A stretch of DNA of 64,000 nt, taken from the NCBI RefSeq assembly GCF_030433855.1, contig NZ_JARUXC010000001.1:1-64000 (forward strand), read 5' to 3'. A program made the translations under genes and the position numbers. This document shows, one piece after another, positions 8,804 through 16,791 of the stretch (within the stretch, counting starts at the first letter, position 1; each line of letters starts with the position of its first letter). The DNA is from Agreia sp. PsM10. Lineage in GTDB: Bacteria > Actinomycetota > Actinomycetes > Actinomycetales > Microbacteriaceae. A model generated the notes under the pieces. The model did not search any database. It was not told the origin of the DNA and saw nothing but the letters and a program-made list of their open reading frames with translations.

Positions 8804-9723
8804 CAGTCTCGTCCTCCCGCGAAGCGGTTCTGCAGCAGTGCGACCACGAGCACCAGCACGACGAGCACGACGCCGATGGCGGCGGCCACGTCGGGCTGTC
8901 CCTGCTGCAGGCCCTTCTGGTACATGATGAGCACCGGCGAGGCCGATGCGCCGTCGGGGCCTCCGCCGCCCGTCAGCAGGTACGGCTCGGTGAAGAGGTT
9001 CGCGCCCGTGACGGTGGAGACGAGGAGCACGAGCACGGTGGCGGGCCTGACGCCCGGCACGGTCACTGAGAAGAAGCTCCGGATGGGCCCGGCTCCGTCT
9101 GTGGATGCCGATTCGTAGAGCTCTTTCGGAATGCCCTGGAGGGCCGCGAGATAGAGCAGGATGTAGAAGCCGAGCTGCTTCCACGTGACGAAGAACGCGA
9201 TCGTCGGCATGGCCCAGGTCGAGTTGATGAGCCACGACGGATCGGGGGCGAGCGGACCGAGCACCGTGTTCACGAGTCCGTCGCCGTTGAACAGGAACAG
9301 CCAGATGGCCACGACCGCGACGCTCGCGGTGACGTAGGGCACGTAGTACGCGACCCGCAGGAACGTGCGGAAGTGCACGATGCGGTTCAGGCCCGAGGCG
9401 AGCAGCAGCGACAGCACCACGGTCAGCGGAACGTTGATGAGCAGGAAGATGCCCACGTTGCCGAACGAGCGGATGACCGCCGGGTCCTGGAACGCCGTCA
9501 GATAGTTGGTCAGGCCCACGAACGGCCTGTCGGCCTCGAAGCCGGGCGCCGTGAAGAAGAAGTCGTGGAACGAGATCCAGACGGAGTAGATGAGCGGATA
9601 CGCGAACACCGCGATCACGAAGATCAGGTAGGGGGCGCTGAACAGCAGTCCGAGCGGGTTGCGGCCGAGGATGCGTCGTGTGCGGCCGACAGGGCGGGGC
9701 GGGTTCTCGATGAGTGTGGTCAT
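8803..9723 (-). CDS. Sugar ABC transporter permease (MalF type)
   Basis: 306 residues, six predicted membrane helices after a cytosolic N-terminal segment. The EAA loop reads ELYESASTDGAGPIRSFFSV. It forms a heterodimeric channel with the MalG-type subunit. The gene starts 12 bases after the stop of the binding protein and ends in an ATGA overlap with the next permease. The cluster lacks its own ATP-binding subunit, as is common for actinobacterial CUT1 systems. Confidence 0.9.
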   Translation of the reverse strand: MTTLIENPPRPVGRTRRILGRNPLGLLFSAPYLIFVIAVFAYPLIYSVWISFHDFFFTAPGFEADRPFVGLTNYLTAFQDPAVIRSFGNVGIFLLINVPLTVVLSLLLASGLNRIVHFRTFLRVAYYVPYVTASVAVVAIWLFLFNGDGLVNTVLGPLAPDPSWLINSTWAMPTIAFFVTWKQLGFYILLYLAALQGIPKELYESASTDGAGPIRSFFSVTVPGVRPATVLVLLVSTVTGANLFTEPYLLTGGGGPDGASASPVLIMYQKGLQQGQPDVAAAIGVVLVVLVLVVALLQNRFAGGRD

Positions 9724-9735
9724 GGTCGTCTCCCC

Positions 9736-11016
9736 TTACGGCTGCTTGGCGATGTCGTCGATCTTGGCCGCCGCATCCGCCAGCGCCTGTTTCACGTCCT
9801 TGCCGCCGAAGATCACGGATTGCGACCATTCGTCTCGGAACGCCTGGAGCATCTGCACAGTGTTGGGTCCGGCGGGCACGTCGACGGTGCGGGCCGCCTG
9901 GTCGCCGAACTCGGCGTAGGCGGGGTTGGCCGCGAAGTAGTCGGGGAAAGTGTCGAGCAGATCGGCGCGCAGCGGCATCTGGCCCGTGGTCTCGAGCAGC
10001 TTCTTGTCTTGATCGAGGCTCGTCGAGAACTTCGCCACGTCCCACGCCGTTCCCTGGTTGACGCAGGCGGTATAGAAGCCGATGTTCTTCGCGTCGCTGA
10101 ACGTGTAGGTCTCGTCGGCGGGAATTCCGTCTTGGGTGGGAACCGGAACGGAACCCCAGTTCACCCCGTCGTAGACCGAGACCGCCCACGGGCCGACGAT
10201 CGCCATAGCCGCCTTGCCGTCTCCGAACGCGTCGCCCGTGTATTTCTCCTGGCCGGCGAGCCCGTCGGCGTAGAGGGTCGACCAGAATTCGCCGACGCCG
10301 TCGCCGGCCTCGTCGTCGAACGTGGCCTTGTCGTCCTCCACGACCAGCTTGCCCCCGGTCTGCGCGGCGTACAGCGGGTAGAAGTCGAACTGCATCTGGA
10401 AGAACTCGCTCGTCGGTGCGGGCCAGATCGCGTAGTCGGCGCCGCCCTTCTCGACGACGGTCTTCGACGCGGCGAGGAAGTCGGCATAGGTCGAGAGCTG
10501 GGGGTCGTCGGGATCGAGCCCGGCTTTTTCGAAGATGTCCTTGTTGTAGAAGATGACGACGGGGTTCGACTTCCACGGGAGCTGGAAGTAGTCGCCGTCG
10601 GCGTTCTGGTACTGCGTCGACAGGTCGCCGGACCGGTCTTCGATGTACTCCGCGCCATCCGGCAGCGACGAGATGTCGACGAGTCCGCCCGCCTTCTCGA
10701 ACTGGCCGACCGCGCTCGGGGCGGTGTTGTAGATCAGGCAGGGCGCGTTTCCGGCCGTGATGGCGGCGCCGATGACCTCCTCGCTCGACCGGCCGGCGGG
10801 GATCTCCTGGCCCGTGACCTTCTCGTCGGGGTGCTCGGCGTTCCAGGCTTCGACCATCTGCTTGCCCCAGGCGACCTCCTGCTCGTTGTTCGAGTACCAG
10901 ATCGTGATGGGTCCGTGGTCGTCGGGTGATCCGCCCGAGCCGCCGCGCGAGCACGCCGTGAGCGCCAGCGCCCCGACGATCAGCGCGGCCGCGGCCACAG
11001 CTCGTCTCTTCTTCAT
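9736..11016 (-). CDS. Sugar-binding lipoprotein of ABC importer
   Basis: 426-residue extracellular solute-binding protein (family 1). The N-terminus is a lipoprotein signal with a basic start (MKKRR), a hydrophobic core and the lipobox LTAC (Cys22). The mature part carries family features such as ITIWYSNNEQEV near the N-terminus and WKSNPVVIFYNKDIFEKAGL in the first lobe. Its ATG overlaps the lacI stop (ATGA), so regulator and binding protein come from one mRNA. Together with the two permeases and GH130 it probably captures a mannoside or glucoside; the substrate is inferred only from the enzyme. Confidence 0.88.
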   Translation of the reverse strand: MKKRRAVAAAALIVGALALTACSRGGSGGSPDDHGPITIWYSNNEQEVAWGKQMVEAWNAEHPDEKVTGQEIPAGRSSEEVIGAAITAGNAPCLIYNTAPSAVGQFEKAGGLVDISSLPDGAEYIEDRSGDLSTQYQNADGDYFQLPWKSNPVVIFYNKDIFEKAGLDPDDPQLSTYADFLAASKTVVEKGGADYAIWPAPTSEFFQMQFDFYPLYAAQTGGKLVVEDDKATFDDEAGDGVGEFWSTLYADGLAGQEKYTGDAFGDGKAAMAIVGPWAVSVYDGVNWGSVPVPTQDGIPADETYTFSDAKNIGFYTACVNQGTAWDVAKFSTSLDQDKKLLETTGQMPLRADLLDTFPDYFAANPAYAEFGDQAARTVDVPAGPNTVQMLQAFRDEWSQSVIFGGKDVKQALADAAAKIDDIAKQP

Positions 11017-12065
11017 CGTTGTCTCCTGTCTGTGTTCGTCTCCGTCGGCGCCGTCGCCGTGGAATCCCGAACCACCAGTTCTGCGGGGGCGAGTTCGATG
11101 TCGCCCACCTCGTCGCCGCTGACCAGCCGCAGCAGGGTGTCGGCGGCCGTGAATCCCCAGCCCCGGGCATCCGTCGCCACCGTCGTGAGCGCCGGCTCGA
11201 TGTAGCGGCCGATCGCCGAGTCGTCGAAGCCGACGATCGACACGTCGCGCGGAACGTCGAGGCCGGCGCGCCGGGCCACGCCGATGCCGGCGATCGCCAT
11301 CGCGTCGTTCGCGTAGACGATCGCGGTGGGCCTCTCGGCACGGTCGAGCAGCTCCGCGGTGGCGCGCGCCCCATCGGCGGCGGTGAAGTCGGTCTCGACG
11401 ACGACCGGTGCCGCGAGGTTCGACGACGCGACGGCCTGCAGGAACGACGCCTTGCGTCGGGCGGCGTGCAACAGGCGGTCCGGGCCCGCGACGTGGGCGA
11501 TGCGCGTGTGGCCCAGGCTTACGAGGTGCCGCACGGCGTCGTGGATGGCCGGGGCGTCGTCGAGGGTCACGGCGGGAATGGCGCTTGCGTCGACGTCGGT
11601 GCGGCCCAGCGAGATCGCGCGCAGACCGATCTCTCGCAGCAGGGATACACGGGAATCCGCGGCCCTGAGGTCGGTGAGGATCACGCCGTCGACGCGGCGC
11701 TCGGCCGCCAGCCTGCGGTAGGTGGCCTCTTCGAGGCGTTCGTCGCCCACGACGCTCAGAACCAGCGACTGGCCACGAGGGGCCAGCACCCGTTCGACGC
11801 CCGAGATGAAGGAGGGGAAGAAGGAGTCGTCGGCGATGATCTCGGGATCGCGGGCGATGACGAGCCCCACGGCGAACGACACGTCGGAGCTGAGCGAGCG
11901 TGCCCGCACGCTGGGGGACCAGCCGAGCTCCTCGGCCGCGGCGAGGATGCGCGTGCGGCTCTCGGGCGACACCCCCGGGCGGTCATTGAGCGCGAACGAC
12001 ACGAGGCCCTTGCTGACCCCGGCGGCGCGGGCCACGTCGGCGATCGTCGGGCGGGATGCCTGCAT
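11013..12065 (-). CDS. LacI-family regulator of the GH130 operon
   Basis: 350 residues. N-terminal LacI helix-turn-helix TIADVARAAGVSKGLVSFAL (about residues 7-26), hinge helix with SPSVRARSLSS, then a periplasmic-binding-like effector domain. ATG 12065 is chosen because GAGGAG lies 7 bases upstream and the HTH begins at once; longer starts would run through the operator. It is the first gene of its own operon, and a perfect 14-bp palindrome (12088-12101) sits at the transcription start, so it probably represses itself and the transporter until sugar binds. Confidence 0.9.
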   Translation of the reverse strand: MQASRPTIADVARAAGVSKGLVSFALNDRPGVSPESRTRILAAAEELGWSPSVRARSLSSDVSFAVGLVIARDPEIIADDSFFPSFISGVERVLAPRGQSLVLSVVGDERLEEATYRRLAAERRVDGVILTDLRAADSRVSLLREIGLRAISLGRTDVDASAIPAVTLDDAPAIHDAVRHLVSLGHTRIAHVAGPDRLLHAARRKASFLQAVASSNLAAPVVVETDFTAADGARATAELLDRAERPTAIVYANDAMAIAGIGVARRAGLDVPRDVSIVGFDDSAIGRYIEPALTTVATDARGWGFTAADTLLRLVSGDEVGDIELAPAELVVRDSTATAPTETNTDRRQR

Positions 12066-12087
12066 CGCGATCTCCTCATTGAGTCGG

Positions 12088-12101
12088 CTAAACCGGTTTA
12101 G
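12088..12101. promoter_or_regulatory. LacI-type operator CTAAACCGGTTTAG
   Basis: Perfect 14-bp palindrome with the central CG step typical of LacI-family operators. It lies 23 bases upstream of the lacI ATG and 5 bases downstream of the predicted -10 box, so bound repressor would cover the transcription start. Confidence 0.8.
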
Positions 12102-12105
12102 AGAC

Positions 12106-12134
12106 AAGCTAGACCCGTTCGGCGCCCCGGTCAA
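12106..12134 (-). promoter_or_regulatory. Promoter of the lacI-ABC-GH130 operon
   Basis: On the minus strand TTGACC (12134-12129) and TAGCTT (12111-12106) are separated by 17 bases, a good sigma-70-type match. Transcription would begin near 12099, inside the operator. Confidence 0.65.
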
Positions 12135-12165
12135 GGGAGGGTTCGGTAGTCTCGAGGGTGCGCGG

Positions 12166-12239
12166 GCCCCCATAGCCCAATCGGCAGAGGCAGACGACTT
12201 AAAATCGTTTCAGTCAGGGTTCGAGTCCCTGTGGGGGTA
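12166..12239 (+). tRNA. tRNA-Leu (anticodon UAA)
   Basis: 74-base cloverleaf. Acceptor arms are GCCCCCA (12166-12172) and TGGGGGT (12232-12238), with a G-U first pair and discriminator A. The D stem is GCC/GGC. The anticodon stem is GACGA/TCGTT around loop CTTAAAA, giving anticodon UAA. The T arm is CAGGG-TTCGAGT-CCCTG. The variable region is only about five bases, unlike the long arm usual for leucine tRNAs. CCA is not encoded. A possible -10 box TAGTCT is at 12147-12152. It decodes UUA, a very rare codon in this GC-rich DNA. Confidence 0.88.
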
Positions 12240-12306
12240 CTTGCGACGCTCTCCCACATCGCACATCACGCGGCTTGACCACCGTCGCCCTCGACGACGT
12301 CACCGT

Positions 12307-13290
12307 TCACTGAGAGACGCGTGAAGCCCTGCCCGGGAAACCGATCTCCGCACGAGTCGGGGGATTGGCTCCGGGGCGGGAGACGGTGATGGCGGCGCAG
12401 CGCACCGCGTAGTCGCCGATGTCGGTGAGCAGGGCCGCATCGAAGGCGCCTCCGCTGCGCAGCGCCTCGGCCGACACGCCCTCGTCGCGGAGTCCGGCGA
12501 TGGAGTCGATCAGGGCACTCATGAATGAGTCGCCCGCGCCGATGGTGTCTGCGACCTCGACGGCGACACCGGGCACGGTCAAGCGCAGCGAACGCGTGGC
12601 CAGCAATGCGCCGGCGCTGCCCAGGGTCACCGTCACGAGTCCGACGCCGAAGCGGAGGATGCGCTCGACCGCGGCCTCGAGACCGAGCCCGGGATACAGC
12701 CACTCGGCGTCTTCGTCGCTGAGCTTCACGACGGCAGCAAGGGCCGCGATCTGCTCGAATCGGGCGAGGGCAGCTCCGTGGTCCGCCACGATGCTGGGCC
12801 GCATGTTCGGGTCGAAGCAGATGAGAGGCGGGCGCCCGGAGCCGACGAGCTGCCTCAGCAAAGACACGACAGTGCTTCCGCCCGGCTCGAGGAACGCTCC
12901 GATCGAGCCGACGTGCACGATGTCCGATCCGGTCAGGATCGGGTCGTCGACGCTGAGGCCGATGGGTAGAGACCAGCGGAGATCGAACACGTACTCGGCC
13001 GAGCCGTCGGCGCCGAGGTATGCCGTCGCCGTCGAGGTCGGCTCATCGCGAACCGAACCGAAGGCGAGCGTCACGCCGGCCTCCCTCAGATGCTCGGCGA
13101 TCGAGGCGCCGCGGGCATCGTCGCCGATACGCGTGACGAGAGCCACGGGCCTGTTCAACCGGGCCAGGCCCAGCGCTATGTTCATCGGCGATCCGCCCGG
13201 ATGCTCCGCGCAGGGTGCGCCGTCGGACCCCGCGATCACGTCGACGAGGGATTCACCGATTGCGGTGACAGCGGTGAGCGGGAGCGACAC
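12307..13290 (-). CDS. PfkB-family carbohydrate kinase, probable fructokinase
   Basis: 327 residues, ribokinase fold. Both PfkB signatures are present: an N-terminal substrate motif around HPGGSPMNIALGLARL and the C-terminal ATP/catalytic motif DTIGAGDSFMSALI, with the base Asp in GAGD. Known relatives phosphorylate fructose to fructose-6-phosphate. It follows the fructose-type ABC genes, which supports that substrate. I chose GTG 13290, preceded by AAAGG. An ATG at 13350 is less likely because it falls inside a terminator-like hairpin (13316-13348). Confidence 0.85.
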   Translation of the reverse strand: MSLPLTAVTAIGESLVDVIAGSDGAPCAEHPGGSPMNIALGLARLNRPVALVTRIGDDARGASIAEHLREAGVTLAFGSVRDEPTSTATAYLGADGSAEYVFDLRWSLPIGLSVDDPILTGSDIVHVGSIGAFLEPGGSTVVSLLRQLVGSGRPPLICFDPNMRPSIVADHGAALARFEQIAALAAVVKLSDEDAEWLYPGLGLEAAVERILRFGVGLVTVTLGSAGALLATRSLRLTVPGVAVEVADTIGAGDSFMSALIDSIAGLRDEGVSAEALRSGGAFDAALLTDIGDYAVRCAAITVSRPGANPPTRAEIGFPGRASRVSQ

Positions 13291-13315
13291 GGAGGGCCTT
13301 TCGGGGCAAGGAAAC

Positions 13316-13348
13316 GGCTCTGCCCGCCCGGAAGCAGCAGGCAGAGCC
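13316..13348 (-). terminator. Hairpin between ABM gene and PfkB kinase
   Basis: GGCTCTGC (13316-13323) and GCAGAGCC (13341-13348) form a perfect 8-bp stem with a 17-base loop. On the minus strand it follows the ABM stop and is trailed by GTTTCC. It is probably a partial terminator lowering kinase expression relative to the transporter. Confidence 0.5.
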
Positions 13349-13363
13349 ATCGTGGGGAATCGG

Positions 13364-13678
13364 TCAGCTCGACAGCGGCTGCAGCCAGGTCAGCTGCGAG
13401 CCGTCCTCGACGATCAGGGGAGCGAGCTTGTCATTGAACACGCGGCCGTAGGGCGCCGTGATGTGCGCCGTGAACGCGTCGTCGTCGCGATAGACCTCGT
13501 ACACGAAGAACCGCGAGGGCTCCGTGCTTACCTGATAGGGCGCGAACTCGACGCATCCGGGTTCGCGTCTCACGTCGTCTGCCAGCCCGGCCAAGAGGCC
13601 GGCGATCGTCTCCTCGCATCCGGGCAGCGCCGTGAACTCGGCGTACAGCACCTTCGGCGCGGGTGCGTCGGCACTCAT
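13364..13678 (-). CDS. Antibiotic biosynthesis monooxygenase (ABM) domain protein
   Basis: 104 residues, a single dimeric alpha/beta-barrel ABM domain. Typical features are an N-terminal strand (VLYAEFTALPG), REPGCVEF in the middle, and FFVYEVYRDDDAFTAHI. Such proteins include YgiN-type quinol monooxygenases, LsrG and sugar mutarotase-like folds; I cannot tell which activity applies. Its ATG overlaps the stop of the ABC ATPase gene, so it belongs to the fructose-transport operon. Mutarotase-like help for sugar use is only an inference from context. Confidence 0.8.
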   Translation of the reverse strand: MSADAPAPKVLYAEFTALPGCEETIAGLLAGLADDVRREPGCVEFAPYQVSTEPSRFFVYEVYRDDDAFTAHITAPYGRVFNDKLAPLIVEDGSQLTWLQPLSS

Positions 13679-14469
13679 GCGGTCGCCGCACCCGTCATGA
13701 TCGCGACGGCGTCGGTCATGGAGTGCGATTGCGGCGTGATGGTCGCCGCCCGCTTGCCGAGTCGCTGAATGTGGATGCGATCGGCCACGTCGAACACGTG
13801 CGGCATGTTGTGACTGATCAGGATGACGGGCACACCGCGGTCGCGCAGGTTGCGGATGAGCTCGAGAACCTGGTTCGACTCGCGCACTCCGAGGGCGGCC
13901 GTCGGCTCGTCCAGGACCACGACTTTCGATCCGAACGCCGCAGATCGGGCGACGGCGACGGCCTGCCGCTGCCCTCCGGAGAGGTTCTCGACGGGAACGG
14001 TCACGTCTTGGAGCGTCGAGATGCCGAGCTTCGTCAGCTCCTCTTTCGCCTCGCGGCGCATGCCGGCCGTGTCGAGCATGCGGAAGACCGATCCCAGCAC
14101 GCCCTTCTTGCGCTTCTCCCGACCGAGGTAGAGATTGGATGCCACATCGAGGGCGGGGGAGACGGCCAGATTCTGGTAGACGGTCTCGATGCCGGCCACG
14201 CGAGCGTCCTGCGGGCGTTTGAACGAGACCTTCTTGCCGTCGAGGAAGATCTCACCCTCGTCGGGGATCTCGGCGCCGGTGAGGCACTTGATGAGCGTCG
14301 ATTTGCCGGCTCCGTTGTCGCCGATGATGGCGAGCACCTCGCCCGGGTAGAGTTCGAGGCTCACACCGTCGAGGCCCACGACGCGGCCGAAGGTCTTGAC
14401 GAGCCGGCGAGCCTGAAGAACGGGCGTTCGCGTCTCGGCCTCGGGGACGACACTGTCTGTGATGGTCAC
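13675..14469 (-). CDS. ABC transporter ATP-binding protein, fructose (FrcA) type
   Basis: 264 residues with one nucleotide-binding domain: Walker A GDNGAGKST, Q-loop in VYQNLAV, signature LSGGQRQAVAVARS, Walker B VVVLDEPTAALG and switch His in LISHNM. Having one ABC domain instead of the two in RbsA is characteristic of FrcA-type fructose systems. The start is GTG 14469, which overlaps the permease stop (GTGA) and has GAAAGG upstream; an ATG at 14490 is possible but lies within the permease gene. It energises the FrcB/FrcC-like partners upstream. Confidence 0.85.
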   Translation of the reverse strand: MTITDSVVPEAETRTPVLQARRLVKTFGRVVGLDGVSLELYPGEVLAIIGDNGAGKSTLIKCLTGAEIPDEGEIFLDGKKVSFKRPQDARVAGIETVYQNLAVSPALDVASNLYLGREKRKKGVLGSVFRMLDTAGMRREAKEELTKLGISTLQDVTVPVENLSGGQRQAVAVARSAAFGSKVVVLDEPTAALGVRESNQVLELIRNLRDRGVPVILISHNMPHVFDVADRIHIQRLGKRAATITPQSHSMTDAVAIMTGAATA

Positions 14470-15512
14470 TTGCGTACCTTTCGAATCCACTGGTCGATGC
14501 CGACCGCGACGATGATGAGGATGCCCACGGCGAGCGTCTGGTAGAGCACGTCGAGTCCCGCGAGCGAGAGTCCGTTGCGGAAGACACCCACGATGAGGGC
14601 TCCGAGCAGGGTTCCCCAGATGGTGCCGCGACCGCCGAACAGGCTCGTTCCGCCGATGACGACGGCCGTGATGGAGTCGAGGTTCAGGTCGGCGCCGGCG
14701 TTCGGGCTGGCCGCGTTGCTGCGGCCGATCTGGATCCAGGCGCCGACGGCCAGGATGGCGCCGGCCGCGATGTAGACGCTGACGAGCACGCGGTTGACGC
14801 TGATTCCGGCGAGGCGCGCGGCCTCCTTGTCATCGCCGACGGCGTAGACGTGGCGACCCCAGGCCGTCTTGCCCAGGATGAAGGCGACGACGATGTAGAG
14901 GGCGAGCATGATGATCACGCCGAAGCTGACCCGCACACCGAACAGGTCGAAGGTCTGGCCCGTCGACGGCAGCAGCGCCGGCATGTCGGAGCCGCGAACG
15001 GTGGATCCCGACGAGTAGAGCAGGGTGAGGGCGACGAAGATGTTCAGGGTGCCCAGCGTCACGATGAACGGGGGCAGTCTGAGCTTGGTCACCAGCAGGC
15101 CGTTGAACAGTCCGGCGGCGACGGCGACCAGAATGCCGATCAGCAACGCCAGGAAGGCGGGGACCCCGTTCTGCGTCGCGGTCTGCGCCATCACCATCGA
15201 GGCCAGCACCATGACCGCGCCGACCGAGAGGTCGATTCCCGCGGTGAGAATGATCAGCGTCTGCGCCACGGCGAGGGTTCCGACGACGGCGACCTGCTGC
15301 GTGATCAGGGAGAGATTGGCGGGGGCGAGGAACCTGTCATTGAGGATGCCGAAGACGATGATGGCGATGACGAGGACCACGGCCGGGCTGACCGCCGGGT
15401 AGCGGTGGAGAACGCCTCGCACACGATCGATGGGTGTGCGGCGGTCGAGGAACTCGGAAGCGAGAGCGAGTGAAGACGTCGGTGGGTTGGTCACCGGGTT
15501 GGGAGAAGTCAC
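14466..15512 (-). CDS. ABC transporter permease, fructose/ribose (FrcC) type
   Basis: 348 residues, about ten membrane helices, BPD_transp_2 family (RbsC-like). A cytosolic N-terminal segment of about 40 residues precedes the first helix. Family features include TAGIDLSVGAVM and the loop VNRVLVSVYIAAG. The start is GTG with AGAAAGG upstream. It is separated from the binding-protein gene by 69 bases containing a strong hairpin, and overlaps the ATPase gene by four bases. It is the membrane channel of the putative fructose importer. Confidence 0.88.
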   Translation of the reverse strand: MTSPNPVTNPPTSSLALASEFLDRRTPIDRVRGVLHRYPAVSPAVVLVIAIIVFGILNDRFLAPANLSLITQQVAVVGTLAVAQTLIILTAGIDLSVGAVMVLASMVMAQTATQNGVPAFLALLIGILVAVAAGLFNGLLVTKLRLPPFIVTLGTLNIFVALTLLYSSGSTVRGSDMPALLPSTGQTFDLFGVRVSFGVIIMLALYIVVAFILGKTAWGRHVYAVGDDKEAARLAGISVNRVLVSVYIAAGAILAVGAWIQIGRSNAASPNAGADLNLDSITAVVIGGTSLFGGRGTIWGTLLGALIVGVFRNGLSLAGLDVLYQTLAVGILIIVAVGIDQWIRKVRK

Positions 15513-15546
15513 GAGGGCCTTTCTGGGGGAGGGGAGGCAAGGGAAT

Positions 15547-15574
15547 GCCGGGGGTGGAGAGCTCCACCCCCGGC
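15547..15574 (-). terminator. GC-rich hairpin between binding-protein and permease genes
   Basis: GCCGGGGGTGGA (15547-15558) and TCCACCCCCGGC (15563-15574) pair perfectly around a 4-base loop. No T-run follows on the minus strand. Such hairpins commonly trim and protect the upstream binding-protein message so that it exceeds permease levels. Confidence 0.7.
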
Positions 15575-15581
15575 TGTCGGG

Positions 15582-16682
15582 CTACTCGCCCCAGCAGATG
15601 TCGGTCGCGTCGGCGGCCGTGATGCTCTCGAGCCCGTCGACGGGCTTGTCGGTGACCAGAGCCGAGCCGGTGTCGAAGAAGTCGAGTCCTGCGCTCGTCG
15701 AGGGCTTCGTGCCGTCGGTGGCGAGCTTGGCGATGGCCTCGACACCGAGTTCGGCCATCTTCACGGGGTACTGCTGAGCCGTCGCTCCGATGACGCCGTC
15801 AGCCACGTTCTTGACGCCGGAGCATCCGCCGTCGATCGAGACGAGCAGCACGTCCTTCTCCTTGCCGGCGGCCTGGAGCGCCTGATACGCGCCGTAGGCG
15901 GCCGGCTCGTTGATCGTGTAGACCACGTTGATGTCGGAATTCTTCGACAGCAGCGTCTCCATGGCCGTGCGGCCGCCGTCTTCGGCTCCGTCGGTGGCTT
16001 CGTTGCCGACGAGCTCGTAGTCGCCGCCGCTGTAGGAGCCGGTCTTGGCCTCGTCGCCGTTCTTCTGGTCGTCGACGGTGTCGATGCCCATTCCCGTCAG
16101 GAAGCCCTGGTCTCTGTTGTAGTCGACCGAGACGACCTTGTCGTTGAACAGGTCGAGCATGGCGATGGTGGCCTTCTCGCCGCCGAGCTGAGCCGCGGTC
16201 CACTTGCCGATCGACTCTCCCGCCTTGAAGTTGTCGGTGGCGAAGGTGATGTCGACGGCGTCGGCCGGGTCGGGCGGCGTGTCGAGCGCAATGACGTAGA
16301 GGCCTGCGTCACGCGCCTTCTGGATGGCGTCGACGACCGAGGGGCCGTTGGGGGTGATGAGAATACCCTTGTCTCCCTTGGAGATCGCGTTCTCGATGGC
16401 CTGGATCTGGGTGTCCTCGTCGCCGTCCTCCTTGCCCGCAGCCAGCGTCAGCTTGACGCCGGCCTTGTCTGCAGCGGCCTTGGCGCCGTCTTCCATGGCG
16501 ACGAAGAAGGGGTTGGTCGTGGTCTTCACGATGAGGGTGACGCCGACGTCACCGCCGCCGTCGGCCGAGTCGGTGCTGGTGGATGCGCCACCGCTCGAGC
16601 AGGCGGCGAGACCCACGGAGGCGACGAGCGCGATGGTGCCGAAGCCGGCGAGCCGGGCGATGGGCGATGTGCGTGTGTTCAT
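15582..16682 (-). CDS. Sugar-binding lipoprotein, fructose (FrcB) type
   Basis: 366 residues, Peripla_BP_4 family. Lipoprotein signal with lipobox LAAC (Cys28) followed by a Ser/Thr/Gly/Asp linker. The mature domain starts VTLIVKTTTNPFFVAMEDG and includes KGILITPNGPSVVDAI and YTINEPAAYGAYQAL, all typical of FrcB and ribose-type binding proteins. It captures sugar outside the membrane for the downstream permease and ATPase. ATG 16682 has GAGGA upstream. It is divergent from a LacI regulator, with an operator-like site at 16715-16728 covering its promoter. Confidence 0.88.
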   Translation of the reverse strand: MNTRTSPIARLAGFGTIALVASVGLAACSSGGASTSTDSADGGGDVGVTLIVKTTTNPFFVAMEDGAKAAADKAGVKLTLAAGKEDGDEDTQIQAIENAISKGDKGILITPNGPSVVDAIQKARDAGLYVIALDTPPDPADAVDITFATDNFKAGESIGKWTAAQLGGEKATIAMLDLFNDKVVSVDYNRDQGFLTGMGIDTVDDQKNGDEAKTGSYSGGDYELVGNEATDGAEDGGRTAMETLLSKNSDINVVYTINEPAAYGAYQALQAAGKEKDVLLVSIDGGCSGVKNVADGVIGATAQQYPVKMAELGVEAIAKLATDGTKPSTSAGLDFFDTGSALVTDKPVDGLESITAADATDICWGE

Positions 16683-16714
16683 GGAGTCCTCATTGGCTCA
16701 GGGGGCGATCTGCC

Positions 16715-16728
16715 CGACAACGATGTCA
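16715..16728. promoter_or_regulatory. Operator-like site for the fructan LacI regulator (frcB promoter)
   Basis: CGACAACGATGTCA matches 12 of 14 positions of the perfect palindrome TGACATCGATGTCA found before the fructanase gene. It starts 33 bases upstream of the binding-protein ATG and abuts the predicted transcription start. Confidence 0.65.
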
Positions 16729-16734
16729 GGTATA

Positions 16735-16764
16735 GGTATAGGGGTCCTCGATCGGTAGAGTCAA
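16735..16764 (-). promoter_or_regulatory. Promoter of the fructose ABC operon
   Basis: On the minus strand TTGACT (16764-16759) and TATACC (16740-16735) are separated by 18 bases. Initiation would fall near 16728, at the edge of the operator-like site. Confidence 0.6.
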
Positions 16765-16791
16765 GTTAATCCTCGAAGAAGAAGAGCAGTT

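Noticed and set aside
9373-10929. Open frame of 518 codons opposite the sugar-binding protein and permease
   Set aside because: It spans two real genes with strong domain evidence on the other strand and has no recognisable domain or start signal.
13291-13350. ATG 13350 as the start of the PfkB kinase
   Set aside because: It lies inside a perfect hairpin, the extra residues match nothing, and GTG 13290 has a Shine-Dalgarno.
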